Of a stretch of 64,000 nucleotides of DNA, positions 17,838-26,333 are shown in pieces. The notes under the pieces were generated by a model. The model was not told where the DNA came from. It saw only the letters and a list, made by a program, of their open reading frames with translations, and made no database searches. Origin of the DNA: Burkholderiaceae bacterium (GTDB lineage: Bacteria; Pseudomonadota; Gammaproteobacteria; Burkholderiales; Burkholderiaceae_C). The stretch spans positions 310,001-374,000 of the forward strand of contig JACKLN010000002.1 of assembly GCA_024235855.1 (NCBI GenBank), given 5' to 3'. Numbering within the stretch: the stretch's first letter is position 1; each line of letters opens with the position of its first letter. The position numbers and the translations under genes were made by a program.

Positions 17838-20063
17838 CTAACCGGCGGGTTCCAGCGTGACGCTGACGCCGGAGAGCACCGCATTGCCCGACGGTGCGTC
17901 GCGCAGGCGGTCGTCGAGCAGCGCATTGAGGTTGGCGCCGGGGCGTTCGGCGGCCACCGCCATGCGCGTGCCCGGCTGGTCGTGCCCCCAGCCGTGCGGC
18001 AGGCTGCACACGCCGGGCATCAGCGCGTCGTCCAGTTCCACCGGGGCTTCGGCCGCGCCCTGCGGGCCGACGATGCGCACGCGCTGGCCGTGGACCACAC
18101 CGTGCCGTGCGGCGTCCTGCGGGTGCAGCTTGAGCGTGCAGCGTTCCGGGCCCTTGGCCAGCAGCGGCAGGTTGTGCATCCAGCTGTTGTTGCTGCGCAC
18201 CTCGCGGCGGCCGATGACCACGAGCGGCGGGGCGGGTGCGTGCAGTTCGGCCCGGGCCTTGGCCAGTTCGGCCAGCAGTGGTGCCGGCGCCAGCTCCACG
18301 CGGCCGCTGGGCGTGCGCAGCACCTCCGGCAGCCGCGGCTGCAGCGCGCCGAGGTCGATGCCGCCGGGCGCGTCGGCCACGCGCTGCAGCGTCAGCCCGT
18401 CGGGCCGGGTGCCGAAGCCGTCGCCGTACGGACCGGCGCGCAGCGACAGGTCCAGCACGCGCTCCGGCCCGGTCCAGCGCGACACTGCGGCCAGCACGGC
18501 GTCGGCGCGCTCGCCGGCCAGCTTCTCGACGTCGCGGCGGACCAGCGCGTCGTCCAGCACCACCGGGTCGACGTCCGGACCGTCGCCGCGCGCGATGGCG
18601 GCGAGCTTCGTCAGGATCTGCCACTCCGGCAGGTGCCCAGCCGGCCGCGGCAGCACCGGCGCGCTGTAGCGGGCATGGTTGCGCACCGACAGCTGCGGGA
18701 AGGGCACGTCCCAGTGGCCGTCCTCCAGCGGGCTGCTGCCGGGCAGAATGACGTGGGCATGGCGCGTGGTCTCGTTCAGGTAGAGGTCCACGCTGACCAT
18801 GAAGTCCAGGCCCGCCAGCGCCCGCGCGATGCGATCGCCGTTGGGCGCCGACAGCACCGGGTTGCTGGCCAGCGTGACCAGCGCGCGCACCTGGCCGGCG
18901 CCGGGGGTCTCCATCTCCTCGGCCATCAGCGTCATCGGCAGTTCGCCGAAGACCTCGGGGGCGCCGCTGACACGGCTGCGATGTCGGCCCGTGACGATGC
19001 CCGCCCCCTGGCCGGGCCGGCCCTCGGTGTTGCGCGCGAAGGCCGCGGCCTTGGGGAACATGGCGCCGCCCTCGGTGTCGAGGTGGCCGGTCAGGGCATT
19101 GATCACGTCCACCAGCCACGACGCCGCGCTGCCGTAGGTCTGGGTGCAGGTGCCGATGCGGCCGTACAGGCAGGCGCGCTCGGTCTCGGCCAGCTGGCGC
19201 GCCAGGGCACGGATGGTGGGCGCCGGGATGCCGCAACGTGCGGCGACGGCCTCTGGCGCAAAGGGCTGCACGGCGTCGCGCACGGCGTCCACACCGGCCA
19301 GCCACGGCGACAGCCGCTCCGGCCGCACCCACCCGTCACCGAACAGCGCATGCACCATCGCGGCCAGCAGGAACACGTCGCTGCCCGGCCGGATGAAATG
19401 GTGCTGGTCAGCGATGGCGGCCGTCTCGGTGCGCCGAGGATCGATGACGACCAGGCGCCCGCCGCGCGCCCGCAGCGCCTTGGCCCGGCCACGGAAGTCG
19501 GGCACCGTCCACAGGCTGCCGTTGCTGGCCATCGGGTTGGCGCCCAGCACCACCAGCAGGTCGGTGCGGTCGATGTCGGGCACGGGGATGGACAGCCAGT
19601 GGCCGAACATCAGCCCGGCCGACAGCTGCTTGGGCATCTGGTCCAGCGTGGAGGCGGTGAAGATGTTCCTCGTGCCCAGCGCCTTGGCCAGCCGCGGCAC
19701 GTACAGCAGCAGCCCCATCTTGTGCGCCGACGGGTTGCCGATGCTCAGCGCCACCGCGTCGCGGCCGTGGGCGGCCTTCACCGCCGGCAGGCGGGCGGCG
19801 ATCTCGGCGAAGGCCTCGGCCCAGGTGGCTTCGACGAAGGTGTCGCCACGGCGGATCAGCGGCGTGCGCAGGCGGTCCGGGTCCTCGTGCAGGTCCTTGA
19901 CGGCGACGCCCTTGGGGCAGATGTAGCCGTGGCTGAAGACGTCGTGCTCGGCGCCGCGGACACTGGTGATCCGGTTGTCGTGGAGGGTGATTTCCAGCCC
20001 ACAGCAGGCCTCGCAGACGGGACAGATGCGGTAGTGACGCATTTCTCGCGATTCGGGTTGCAT
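17838..20063 (-). CDS. Molybdopterin-dependent oxidoreductase (formate-dehydrogenase/DMSO-reductase family)
   Basis: This 741-residue protein starts with a 4Fe-4S site (CPVCEACC ... CPKG, about residues 14-50), then the Mo-bis-MGD catalytic domain (LLVVLGANPMASNGS, VVIDPRRTETA, VTLASNPVLSAPNGD, VILPGSSPLEDG) and a C-terminal MGD-binding barrel (NNSWMHNLPLL, VCSLPHGWGHD). There is no Tat signal, so the enzyme is probably cytoplasmic. No electron-transfer subunit or cofactor-maturation gene is adjacent. The Mo ligand residue cannot be assigned with confidence, so the substrate is left open. It is first in a leftward run with thrH. An in-frame Met at residue 8 is an alternative start. Confidence 0.85.
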   Translation of the reverse strand: MQPESREMRHYRICPVCEACCGLEITLHDNRITSVRGAEHDVFSHGYICPKGVAVKDLHEDPDRLRTPLIRRGDTFVEATWAEAFAEIAARLPAVKAAHGRDAVALSIGNPSAHKMGLLLYVPRLAKALGTRNIFTASTLDQMPKQLSAGLMFGHWLSIPVPDIDRTDLLVVLGANPMASNGSLWTVPDFRGRAKALRARGGRLVVIDPRRTETAAIADQHHFIRPGSDVFLLAAMVHALFGDGWVRPERLSPWLAGVDAVRDAVQPFAPEAVAARCGIPAPTIRALARQLAETERACLYGRIGTCTQTYGSAASWLVDVINALTGHLDTEGGAMFPKAAAFARNTEGRPGQGAGIVTGRHRSRVSGAPEVFGELPMTLMAEEMETPGAGQVRALVTLASNPVLSAPNGDRIARALAGLDFMVSVDLYLNETTRHAHVILPGSSPLEDGHWDVPFPQLSVRNHARYSAPVLPRPAGHLPEWQILTKLAAIARGDGPDVDPVVLDDALVRRDVEKLAGERADAVLAAVSRWTGPERVLDLSLRAGPYGDGFGTRPDGLTLQRVADAPGGIDLGALQPRLPEVLRTPSGRVELAPAPLLAELAKARAELHAPAPPLVVIGRREVRSNNSWMHNLPLLAKGPERCTLKLHPQDAARHGVVHGQRVRIVGPQGAAEAPVELDDALMPGVCSLPHGWGHDQPGTRMAVAAERPGANLNALLDDRLRDAPSGNAVLSGVSVTLEPAG

Positions 20064-20137
20064 GTCGTGACGATGATGCGCCCTCGTTCGCGACCCGGTC
20101 GCTCAAGTTTTCCCGGGGCTCGTCGAAGAGCCCGCCA

Positions 20138-20695
20138 ATGGACGACGACGATCCCTTTGTGCCGAAGACGCAGTCGTCGGCCGCGGAAACGCTGGAAGCG
20201 GCTTCCGAGCGACTCAAGCCGATGCAGCGCATCAGCGGCAACCTGTACCGCGCGGTGGAGGTGATGCGCGCGCCCAACGGCCGCGTCACCCGCGTCGGCA
20301 AGATCTGGCACAGCGACCTCGAACGCGTGCGCCGATTCGGCCACGCGCTGGCCGCCAACACGGCGGGCGAGCACGTTCAGGTGGCCGATTCCGGTGGCCA
20401 CGTGATCGAGACCATCCCGCCGCCGCCGCCCGGTACGCCACCCGTGGGGTGGGGCAACTGGACGGCCGTGCGCGTGCCGAACGCGCCGCCGCGGCCCCCG
20501 GTGCTGACGGCACCACCGCCGAAGGCAGCGCCGGTGCCCAGGCCCCCGCCGACCATGGTGCCGCCCATCGTGCCGCAGGCCTTGCCGGCGTCGCTGGCTT
20601 CTGCAGCGGCGCGGGCCACCGCGGCGGACCAGGCGCCCTTGCCGCCGGAAAGTCCGGTCGAGCGCACCAACCCCCTGCCGCCGACGCACGTCTGA
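20138..20695 (+). CDS. Hypothetical protein with proline-rich C-terminus
   Basis: I do not recognise this 185-residue protein. Residues 25-95 look like a small folded domain (MQRISGNLYRAVEVMRAPNG, VGKIWHSDLERVRRFGHALA, HVQVADSGGHVIETIPPPP). The remainder is low-complexity Pro/Ala. There is no signal peptide. It lies between the leftward molybdopterin gene and lacI, read in the lacI direction with an 82-nt gap. The amino-acid pattern of the first half makes it a more credible gene than the minus-strand frame at 20377-20733. Confidence 0.55.
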   Translation: MDDDDPFVPKTQSSAAETLEAASERLKPMQRISGNLYRAVEVMRAPNGRVTRVGKIWHSDLERVRRFGHALAANTAGEHVQVADSGGHVIETIPPPPPGTPPVGWGNWTAVRVPNAPPRPPVLTAPPPKAAPVPRPPPTMVPPIVPQALPASLASAAARATAADQAPLPPESPVERTNPLPPTHV

Positions 20696-20740
20696 GCCGC
20701 TTTGGCCCGGTTGCCGGTCGAACGACGCGCCAAAGTGCCG

Positions 20741-20768
20741 TTGAAAGCGCTTCCTACCGGCGTAGACT
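20741..20768 (+). promoter_or_regulatory. lacI promoter overlapping an imperfect operator
   Basis: A TTGAAA (-35, 20741-20746), 16 nt, TAGACT (-10, 20763-20768) promoter precedes the ATG at 20778. The -35 is embedded in TGAAAGCGCTTCCT (20742-20755), an imperfect copy of the regulon operator, which suggests weak autoregulation. The -10 ends only 9 nt before the start codon, so the mRNA would be leaderless or nearly so. Confidence 0.5.
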
Positions 20769-20777
20769 CCCAGCCCC

Positions 20778-21788
20778 ATGGCTTCCCGGACCGTCACCCT
20801 CGAACAGGTCGCCCGCCATGCGGGCGTGTCGCCGAGCACCGTGTCGCGCATCCTCAACGGCACCGCGGTCGTCAGCGACGACAAGAAGCAGGCCGTCGAA
20901 GACGCGATCCGCACGCTGGGTTTCGTGCCCAACCCGGTGGCCCGCGGCCTGGCCGGTGGGCGCACCCTGAGCATCGGCGTGGTCACGCAGGCCATCGACT
21001 CGCCGTTCTACGGGGCCGCGCTGCGCGGCATCGAGGACACGCTGGGTGCGGCCGGGTACAGCCCGTTGTTCGTCAGCGGCCACTGGAACGCCGACGAGGA
21101 GGCCCGTTGCATCGACGTGCTGCGTGCCCGCCGGGTGGATGGTCTGATCGTGCTCACGGGCCGGCTGAGCGACGCCGCCCTGCGCGCGCTGGCCCGCCAG
21201 CTGCCGGTGGTGGTGACCGGGCGCAGCCTGAAGGCGCCCGGCCTGCTGTCGCTGGACTTCGACGATGCGACCGGCGCCCGCATGGCCACCGAACATCTGC
21301 TGGGGCTGGGGCATCGCGACATCGCCTTCATTGGCGGCGATCCGCTGCACCCCGATGCGCGTGAACGCGAGGCGGGATTCCGTGCCGCGTGTGCCGCCGC
21401 CGGGGTGGTGGTGGACCCGGCCCTGATGACCGTGGGCGGCTACCAGGAGGCAGGAGGCCGCCAAGCCATCGAACAGCTGCTGGACGCCGGCCGACACTTC
21501 AGTGCCGTGTTCGCCGCCAACGACCAGATGGCCTTCGGCGCCGCCCTGGCGCTGCACCGGCGCGGACTGCGCGTGCCGCAGGACGTGTCGCTGGTGGGCT
21601 TCGACGACCTGGCCACGGCGTCCTACAGCATCCCGCCGCTGACCACCGTGCACCAGCCGGTGATGGACCTGGGCCGTGCTGCGGCGACCGGCATGCTGGC
21701 CCTGCTGGCCGGCCGCAAGCCCGCCACCGGGTTGCCGCCGCCGGAACTCGTCGTGCGCGAGTCCACCACCGCGGCAACGCGCCGCTGA
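20778..21788 (+). CDS. LacI-family transcriptional regulator of the beta-glucan regulon
   Basis: This 336-residue protein has a LacI helix-turn-helix at residues 4-28 (VTLEQVARHAGVSPSTVSRI, then LNGT), a hinge (NPVARGLAGGRT) and a periplasmic-binding-protein-like effector domain (GVVTQAIDSPFYGAALRGIE, VDGLIVLTG, HRDIAFIGGDP, VSLVGFDDLATASYSIPPLT). It sits next to the ABC/GH operon, which has a perfect TGAAAGCGCTTTCA operator. The same palindrome occurs at the TonB-receptor, porin, GH81 and lipoprotein promoters, so this is the likeliest regulator of the whole set. An oligosaccharide inducer (for example laminaribiose) is inferred. Confidence 0.92.
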   Translation: MASRTVTLEQVARHAGVSPSTVSRILNGTAVVSDDKKQAVEDAIRTLGFVPNPVARGLAGGRTLSIGVVTQAIDSPFYGAALRGIEDTLGAAGYSPLFVSGHWNADEEARCIDVLRARRVDGLIVLTGRLSDAALRALARQLPVVVTGRSLKAPGLLSLDFDDATGARMATEHLLGLGHRDIAFIGGDPLHPDAREREAGFRAACAAAGVVVDPALMTVGGYQEAGGRQAIEQLLDAGRHFSAVFAANDQMAFGAALALHRRGLRVPQDVSLVGFDDLATASYSIPPLTTVHQPVMDLGRAAATGMLALLAGRKPATGLPPPELVVRESTTAATRR

Positions 21789-21861
21789 CCCCCGGGGCGG
21801 CCACGCGCGTCGGGTCATCCGGCCCGTCAGGCGCCGCGCCGCGCCTGGCCGACGCCTCCGC

Positions 21862-21918
21862 GATTACCCTGCGTTGACACCCTGCTGTGGCGTCAACTAC
21901 AGTGTGAAAGCGCTTTCA
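21862..21918 (+). promoter_or_regulatory. Promoter, operator and upstream element of the ABC-GH operon
   Basis: TTGACA (21874-21879), 18 nt, TACAGT (21898-21903) is a strong sigma-70-type promoter. The perfect operator TGAAAGCGCTTTCA (21905-21918) starts 1 nt after the -10 and covers the expected transcription start: a classical repression position. GATTACCCT (21862-21870; reverse AGGGTAATC) lies 3 nt before the -35 and recurs at other promoters of the regulon. Confidence 0.8.
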
Positions 21919-21943
21919 TCATCAATCGAGGCAGGAGCAGGGC

Positions 21944-23221
21944 TTGGTCGAAACCGGGGCATGGCGCCGTCGCGCATGGCTGGCCGGCATGGCTGCGGCC
22001 GTGGCGGCGCCTTTGCACCGCGCAAGTGCAGCCACCTCCATCACTCTGACCGTGGCCGCCTATCCGGCGGTGGACGCCATCGTCAAGGCCGCGCTGCCGG
22101 CCTGGCGGCAGCGGCATCCTGACGTGGCGGTGAACGTGGTCAGCCGCCAGTACGGCGACCACCACACCGCGATGACCACGGCGTTGTCCACGTCGGTCTA
22201 CCTGCCCGACGTGATGGCGCTGGAAGCCAGCTACCTGGGCCGCTTCTCCACCGGCGGCGGGTTGGACCGCCTGTCGCTGCCGCCCTACGACGGCGGTGCG
22301 CTGCAGCCGCGTTTCGTGCCGTATGCCTGGTCCAGCGCCCTGAACCCGCGCGGTGAGCTCGTGGCCGTGCCCACGGACATCGGCCCGGGCACGATGCTGC
22401 TGCGGCGCGACCTGCTCGCACGGGCCGGGCTGGCGGCCGCCGACCTGCAACCCAGCTGGGAGGCCTACGTGGCCGCCGGTGCACGCATCAAGGCGGCCAC
22501 GGGTGCCTACCTGATCTCCAACGCCCAGGCGCTCAAGGACATCCTGATCCGCACCGGCATCGGGCCGGGCGAGGGGCTGTACTTCGACCGCGACTCGCGC
22601 GTGCTGGTGAACTCGCCGCGCTTCGTGCGCGCCTTCGAACTGGCGCGTGAGGTGCGGCGCCAGCGGCTGGACGCGCGCGTCAACGCCTGGTCCAACGAGT
22701 GGGCCGAGGCCTTCCGCCGTGGGCGGCTGGCCACCGAATTGTCGGGCGCCTGGATGGTGGGCCAGATGGCCAACTGGGTGGCGCCCGACAGACGCGGGCA
22801 ATGGGAGGCAGCACACCTGCCGGGCCAGACCTTCGTCGGCTATGGCGGCACCTTCTATGCCATCCCGCGCCGCTCCGAGCCGGCGCGCAAGGCCATGGCC
22901 TGGGCACTGATTCGCCTGCTCACGCTGGACCCGACGCTGCAGCTGGCCGCGTTCAAGGCCGAGGACGCCTTCCCGGCGCTGCTGGACGTGCACGAAGCCC
23001 CGTTCTTCGACGAGCCGCTGCCGTTCCTGGGTGGCCAGCCGGCGCGCCGCCTGTGGCGCGACGCGGCCCGGCGCATCACGCCGGTGCAGGTGCACAAGCA
23101 GAACAACTTTGCCGACGAGGTGGTGGGCACCGAACTCGACAACGTGATGGACCGTGGCAAGCCCATCGCCGAGGCGCTGGGCGATGCCGAACGGCTGCTG
23201 CAAAGGCGGGCCCACCGATGA
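21944..23221 (+). CDS. ABC transporter sugar-binding protein (family 1 solute-binding)
   Basis: This 425-residue extracellular solute-binding protein (SBP_bac_1 type) has ITLTVAAYPAVDAIVKAALP at the mature N-terminus and later GYGGTFYAIPRRSEPARKAM. The TTG start at 21944 is chosen because GGAG lies 6 nt upstream and it yields a signal with twin arginines (RRRAWLAGMAAAVAAP), possibly Tat-exported. It is first in the ABC-GH operon under the LacI-type operator. Periplasmic capture of beta-glucan oligosaccharides is inferred from the downstream glycosidases. The stop overlaps the next start (ATGA). Confidence 0.88.
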   Translation: MVETGAWRRRAWLAGMAAAVAAPLHRASAATSITLTVAAYPAVDAIVKAALPAWRQRHPDVAVNVVSRQYGDHHTAMTTALSTSVYLPDVMALEASYLGRFSTGGGLDRLSLPPYDGGALQPRFVPYAWSSALNPRGELVAVPTDIGPGTMLLRRDLLARAGLAAADLQPSWEAYVAAGARIKAATGAYLISNAQALKDILIRTGIGPGEGLYFDRDSRVLVNSPRFVRAFELAREVRRQRLDARVNAWSNEWAEAFRRGRLATELSGAWMVGQMANWVAPDRRGQWEAAHLPGQTFVGYGGTFYAIPRRSEPARKAMAWALIRLLTLDPTLQLAAFKAEDAFPALLDVHEAPFFDEPLPFLGGQPARRLWRDAARRITPVQVHKQNNFADEVVGTELDNVMDRGKPIAEALGDAERLLQRRAHR

Positions 23222-24111
23222 ACTTCCGTCTGTCGCCGCGCTGGGCGCCCTACGTGCTGATCAGCCCGTTCCTGATCCTCTTCGCCGTCTTCGGCGTGTT
23301 CCCGCTCGGCTTTTCGCTGTGGCTGGCCTTCCAGGCCTGGGAGCCCACCAGCGGCCTGGAGACGATGCGCTGGGTGGGGCTGGAGAACTTCGCCTTCGCG
23401 CTGCAGGACCCGTGGTTCTGGAAGGCACTGAAGAACACCGCGTGGCTGGCCCTGATGTCGGGTCTGCCGCAGCACCTGGTGGCCATCCCGCTGGCGGCCT
23501 TCATCGACGGCGGCATCCGGCGCTGGCGCGACGGCGTGGTGGGCGCCTGGTTCGTGCCCTACATCACCTCCACGGTGGCCATCGCCATCCTGTTCGCGTC
23601 GCTGTTCTCCACCGATTTCGGCCTCGTCAACGCGGCGCTGGGATGGGTCGGGCTGGGGCCGGTGGACTGGCTGGGTCAGCCGGAGAACGTCAAGCCGGCC
23701 ATCGCGTCCATCGTCTTCTGGCGCTTCGTCGGGTTCAACGTGGTGCTCTACCTGGCCGCACTGCAGTCCATCCCGCGCGACCTCTACGAGGCTGCGGCCC
23801 TGGACGGCGCCGGCCCGCTGCAGCGCTTCCGGTACATCACGCTGCCGGGTCTGCGGCCGATGATCTTCTTCGGCGTCACGCTCAGCGTGGTCGGCGGGCT
23901 GCAGCTGTTCGAGGAGCCCTTCATCCTCACCGGCGGCCGCGGCGGGCCCGACCAGTCGGGCATGACGGCGGCGGTCTACCTGTACCGCATGGCCTTCGAC
24001 TTCAACGACTTCGGCGGCGCCAGCGCGATGTCGTGGCTGCTGTTCGTCGTCGTCGTGGGCCTGACCTGGCTGACGCACCGGCTGCTCGGGCCGCGCAAGG
24101 ACGGCGCATGA
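23218..24111 (+). CDS. ABC transporter permease (MalF/UgpA type)
   Basis: This 297-residue membrane protein with six predicted hydrophobic segments carries the cytoplasmic EAA loop (LYEAAALDGAGPLQRFRYITL), the coupling helix that contacts the ATPase. It is the first inner-membrane subunit of the sugar importer. It overlaps the binding-protein stop by 4 nt (ATGA) and the next permease by 4 nt, so the three are probably translated together. Confidence 0.92.
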   Translation: MNFRLSPRWAPYVLISPFLILFAVFGVFPLGFSLWLAFQAWEPTSGLETMRWVGLENFAFALQDPWFWKALKNTAWLALMSGLPQHLVAIPLAAFIDGGIRRWRDGVVGAWFVPYITSTVAIAILFASLFSTDFGLVNAALGWVGLGPVDWLGQPENVKPAIASIVFWRFVGFNVVLYLAALQSIPRDLYEAAALDGAGPLQRFRYITLPGLRPMIFFGVTLSVVGGLQLFEEPFILTGGRGGPDQSGMTAAVYLYRMAFDFNDFGGASAMSWLLFVVVVGLTWLTHRLLGPRKDGA

Positions 24112-24935
24112 AGGCGACGCAGCCCATGACCCGCATGGCCGCCTATGGCCTGGTCGGCCTCGGTGCGGCGGTGATGCTCGCGCCGTTCTACGTGATGTTC
24201 GTCTTCGCGACGCACTCGCGGGCCGAGATCTTCTCGCTGCCGCCACCGCTGTGGTTCGGCAGCGACCTGCTGGCCAACCTGGCCATCCTGACCGAGCGGC
24301 TGCCGTTCTGGCGCAACCTGGGCTGGAGCCTGTACGTGGCGCTGATGTCCACCGCGCTGACGCTGCTGTTCTGCTCGATGGCCGGCTATGCCTTCGCGTG
24401 CTTCCAGTTCCGCTTCAAGAAGGCGCTGTTCGCACTGGTGCTGGGCACGATGCTGCTGCCGTCGTTCATGAACATGATCCCCACCTTCCTGATCATGGAC
24501 GCGCTGGGCTGGATCGACACCCACCGCGCGCTGTACATCCCGGGCGCGGCCAGCGCCTTCGGCATCTTCCTGATGCGGCAGTTCGCCGTCAGCGCGGTGC
24601 CGCCGTCGCTGCTGGAGGCCGCGCGCATGGACGGCTGCGGCGAATGGGGCATCTACTGGCGCATCGTGCTGCCGCTGATGCGGCCGGCGCTGGGCACGCT
24701 GGGGCTGATCACCTTCATTGCCAGCTGGAACAACTTCATCGGCCCGCTGGTGGTGCTGCGCAGTGCCGACAACTACACGCTGCCGCTGGCGCTGCGCAGC
24801 CTGCAGACCACGATGAACACCGAGTGGGGCGCGCTGATGGCGGGCTCCGCGATCGCCACCATTCCCTTGCTGGTGCTGTTTGCGCTGTCGTCACGCCAGC
24901 TCATCGCCGGCTTGACCGCCGGCGCTGTCAAGTGA
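24108..24935 (+). CDS. ABC transporter permease (MalG/UgpE type)
   Basis: This 275-residue membrane protein has the EAA loop LLEAARMDGCGEWGIYWRIV and the MalG-like N-terminal segment (MLAPFYVMFVFATHSRAEIF). It is the partner of the preceding permease. No ATP-binding subunit (MsmX/UgpC type) follows in the operon, so a shared ATPase encoded elsewhere must drive it. The next gene (GH1) starts 19 nt downstream. Confidence 0.92.
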   Translation: MKATQPMTRMAAYGLVGLGAAVMLAPFYVMFVFATHSRAEIFSLPPPLWFGSDLLANLAILTERLPFWRNLGWSLYVALMSTALTLLFCSMAGYAFACFQFRFKKALFALVLGTMLLPSFMNMIPTFLIMDALGWIDTHRALYIPGAASAFGIFLMRQFAVSAVPPSLLEAARMDGCGEWGIYWRIVLPLMRPALGTLGLITFIASWNNFIGPLVVLRSADNYTLPLALRSLQTTMNTEWGALMAGSAIATIPLLVLFALSSRQLIAGLTAGAVK

Positions 24936-24954
24936 CCTCCACCCGAGCACGACC

Positions 24955-26331
24955 ATGACCATCCCACCCGACCGCCACCGCTTCTTCGGCCCGGACTTCG
25001 TCTGGGGCGTGGCCACCAGTGCCTTCCAGATCGAGGGTGCAGCCCAGGCCGACGGCAAGGGCCCGTCGATCTGGGACCGCTTCTGCGCCGAGCCGGGCCG
25101 CATCGCCGACGCCAGCAACGGCGACGTGGCCTGCGACCACGTGCAGCGCTGGCGCGAGGACCTGGACCTGATCGCGGCCCTGGGCGTGGACGCCTACCGC
25201 TTCTCGGTGTCCTGGCCGCGCGTCCAGCCGTCGGGGCAGGGCGCCTGGAACGCCGCCGGCCTGGACTTCTACGAGCGCCTGGTGGACGGCCTGCTGTCGC
25301 GCGGCGTGAAGCCCTACCTGACGCTGAACCATTGGGACCTGCCCGACGCGCTGCAGCAGCAGGGCGGCTGGGCGAACCGCGAGACGGTGCACCGCTTCGT
25401 CGAGTACGCGCAGGCGATGAACCGCCGCCTGGGCGACCGGGTGGCGTCGATCACCACGCACAACGAGCCCTGGGTCATCGCCCACCTCGGCCACGAGACC
25501 GGCGTGTTCGCCCCCGGCATCCGCGACCGCGCCGTGGCGGCGCAGGTGTCGCACCACCTGCTGCTCAGCCACGGCCTGGCGCTGCAGGCGCTGCGCGCCG
25601 ACGGCTGTGCGGCCCGGCTGGGCATCGTGCTGAACCTCTCGCCGGTATACCCGGCCACCGACACCGACGCCGACGTGGCCGCCGCGCGCCGCGAGGACGG
25701 CCTGCTGCGCCGCTGGTACATGGACCCGCTGTTCCACGCCCGCTACCCCGACGACGTGCTGGCCCACCTGGGTGCCGATGCGCCGAACGTGCAGCCCGGC
25801 GACCTGAACGCCATCGCCCAGCGCATGGACTTCCTGGGCATCAACTACTACTCGCGCCTGGTGGCGCGCGCCGGCGAGCCGTGGGACGTGGCCAGCAGCG
25901 GCCGCGAGCGCACCGACATGGGCTGGGAGATCTACCCCGAGGGCCTGACCGACCTGCTGGTGCAGCTGGACCACGACTACGCCGTGCCGCCGCTGTACGT
26001 GACGGAGAACGGTGGCGCCTTCCGCGACGAGCCGGTGGACGGCCGCGTGCACGACCCGGCACGCACCGACTACATCGCCCGCCACATCGATGCCGTGGGC
26101 GAGGCCATCCGCCAGGGCGTGCGCATGGAGGGCTACATGGTCTGGAGCCTGCTCGACAACTTCGAGTGGGCCTCGGGCTACGCCAAGCGCTTCGGCATCG
26201 TGCACGTGGACTACGCCACCCAGCAGCGCACGCCCAAGACCAGCTACGCCTGGTACCGCGACTTCCTGGCGCGGCGGCGCCAGGCGGTGCAGGCGCCAGC
26301 CGCGGCGCGCCGCGAAACCGTGGAGGCCTGA
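24955..26331 (+). CDS. GH1 beta-glucosidase
   Basis: This 458-residue protein has the full GH1 architecture: N-terminal FVWGVATSAFQIEGA, LNHWDLPDALQQQGGW, acid/base E171 in THNEPW and nucleophile E351 in VTENGG, with the C-terminal SLLDNFEWASGYAKRFG. There is no signal peptide, so it is cytoplasmic, where it would split short glucan oligosaccharides delivered by the importer to glucose. It lies inside the ABC operon (19-nt gap upstream, 2-nt gap downstream). Confidence 0.95.
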   Translation: MTIPPDRHRFFGPDFVWGVATSAFQIEGAAQADGKGPSIWDRFCAEPGRIADASNGDVACDHVQRWREDLDLIAALGVDAYRFSVSWPRVQPSGQGAWNAAGLDFYERLVDGLLSRGVKPYLTLNHWDLPDALQQQGGWANRETVHRFVEYAQAMNRRLGDRVASITTHNEPWVIAHLGHETGVFAPGIRDRAVAAQVSHHLLLSHGLALQALRADGCAARLGIVLNLSPVYPATDTDADVAAARREDGLLRRWYMDPLFHARYPDDVLAHLGADAPNVQPGDLNAIAQRMDFLGINYYSRLVARAGEPWDVASSGRERTDMGWEIYPEGLTDLLVQLDHDYAVPPLYVTENGGAFRDEPVDGRVHDPARTDYIARHIDAVGEAIRQGVRMEGYMVWSLLDNFEWASGYAKRFGIVHVDYATQQRTPKTSYAWYRDFLARRRQAVQAPAAARRETVEA

Positions 26332-26333
26332 GC

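Noticed and set aside
20196..20212. TGGAAGCGGCTTCC, similar to the operator
   Set aside because: It lies inside the hypothetical gene at 20138, lacks the AAA/TTT core of the regulon site, and no promoter of a regulon gene is near.
17043..20264. A 1073-codon plus-strand frame
   Set aside because: It is the shadow of the thrH and molybdopterin oxidoreductase genes, both of which have clear motifs on the minus strand.
20377..20733. Minus-strand 118-codon frame
   Set aside because: Gly/Thr-rich low-complexity complement of the Pro-rich end of the plus-strand hypothetical gene; no ribosome site or homology.
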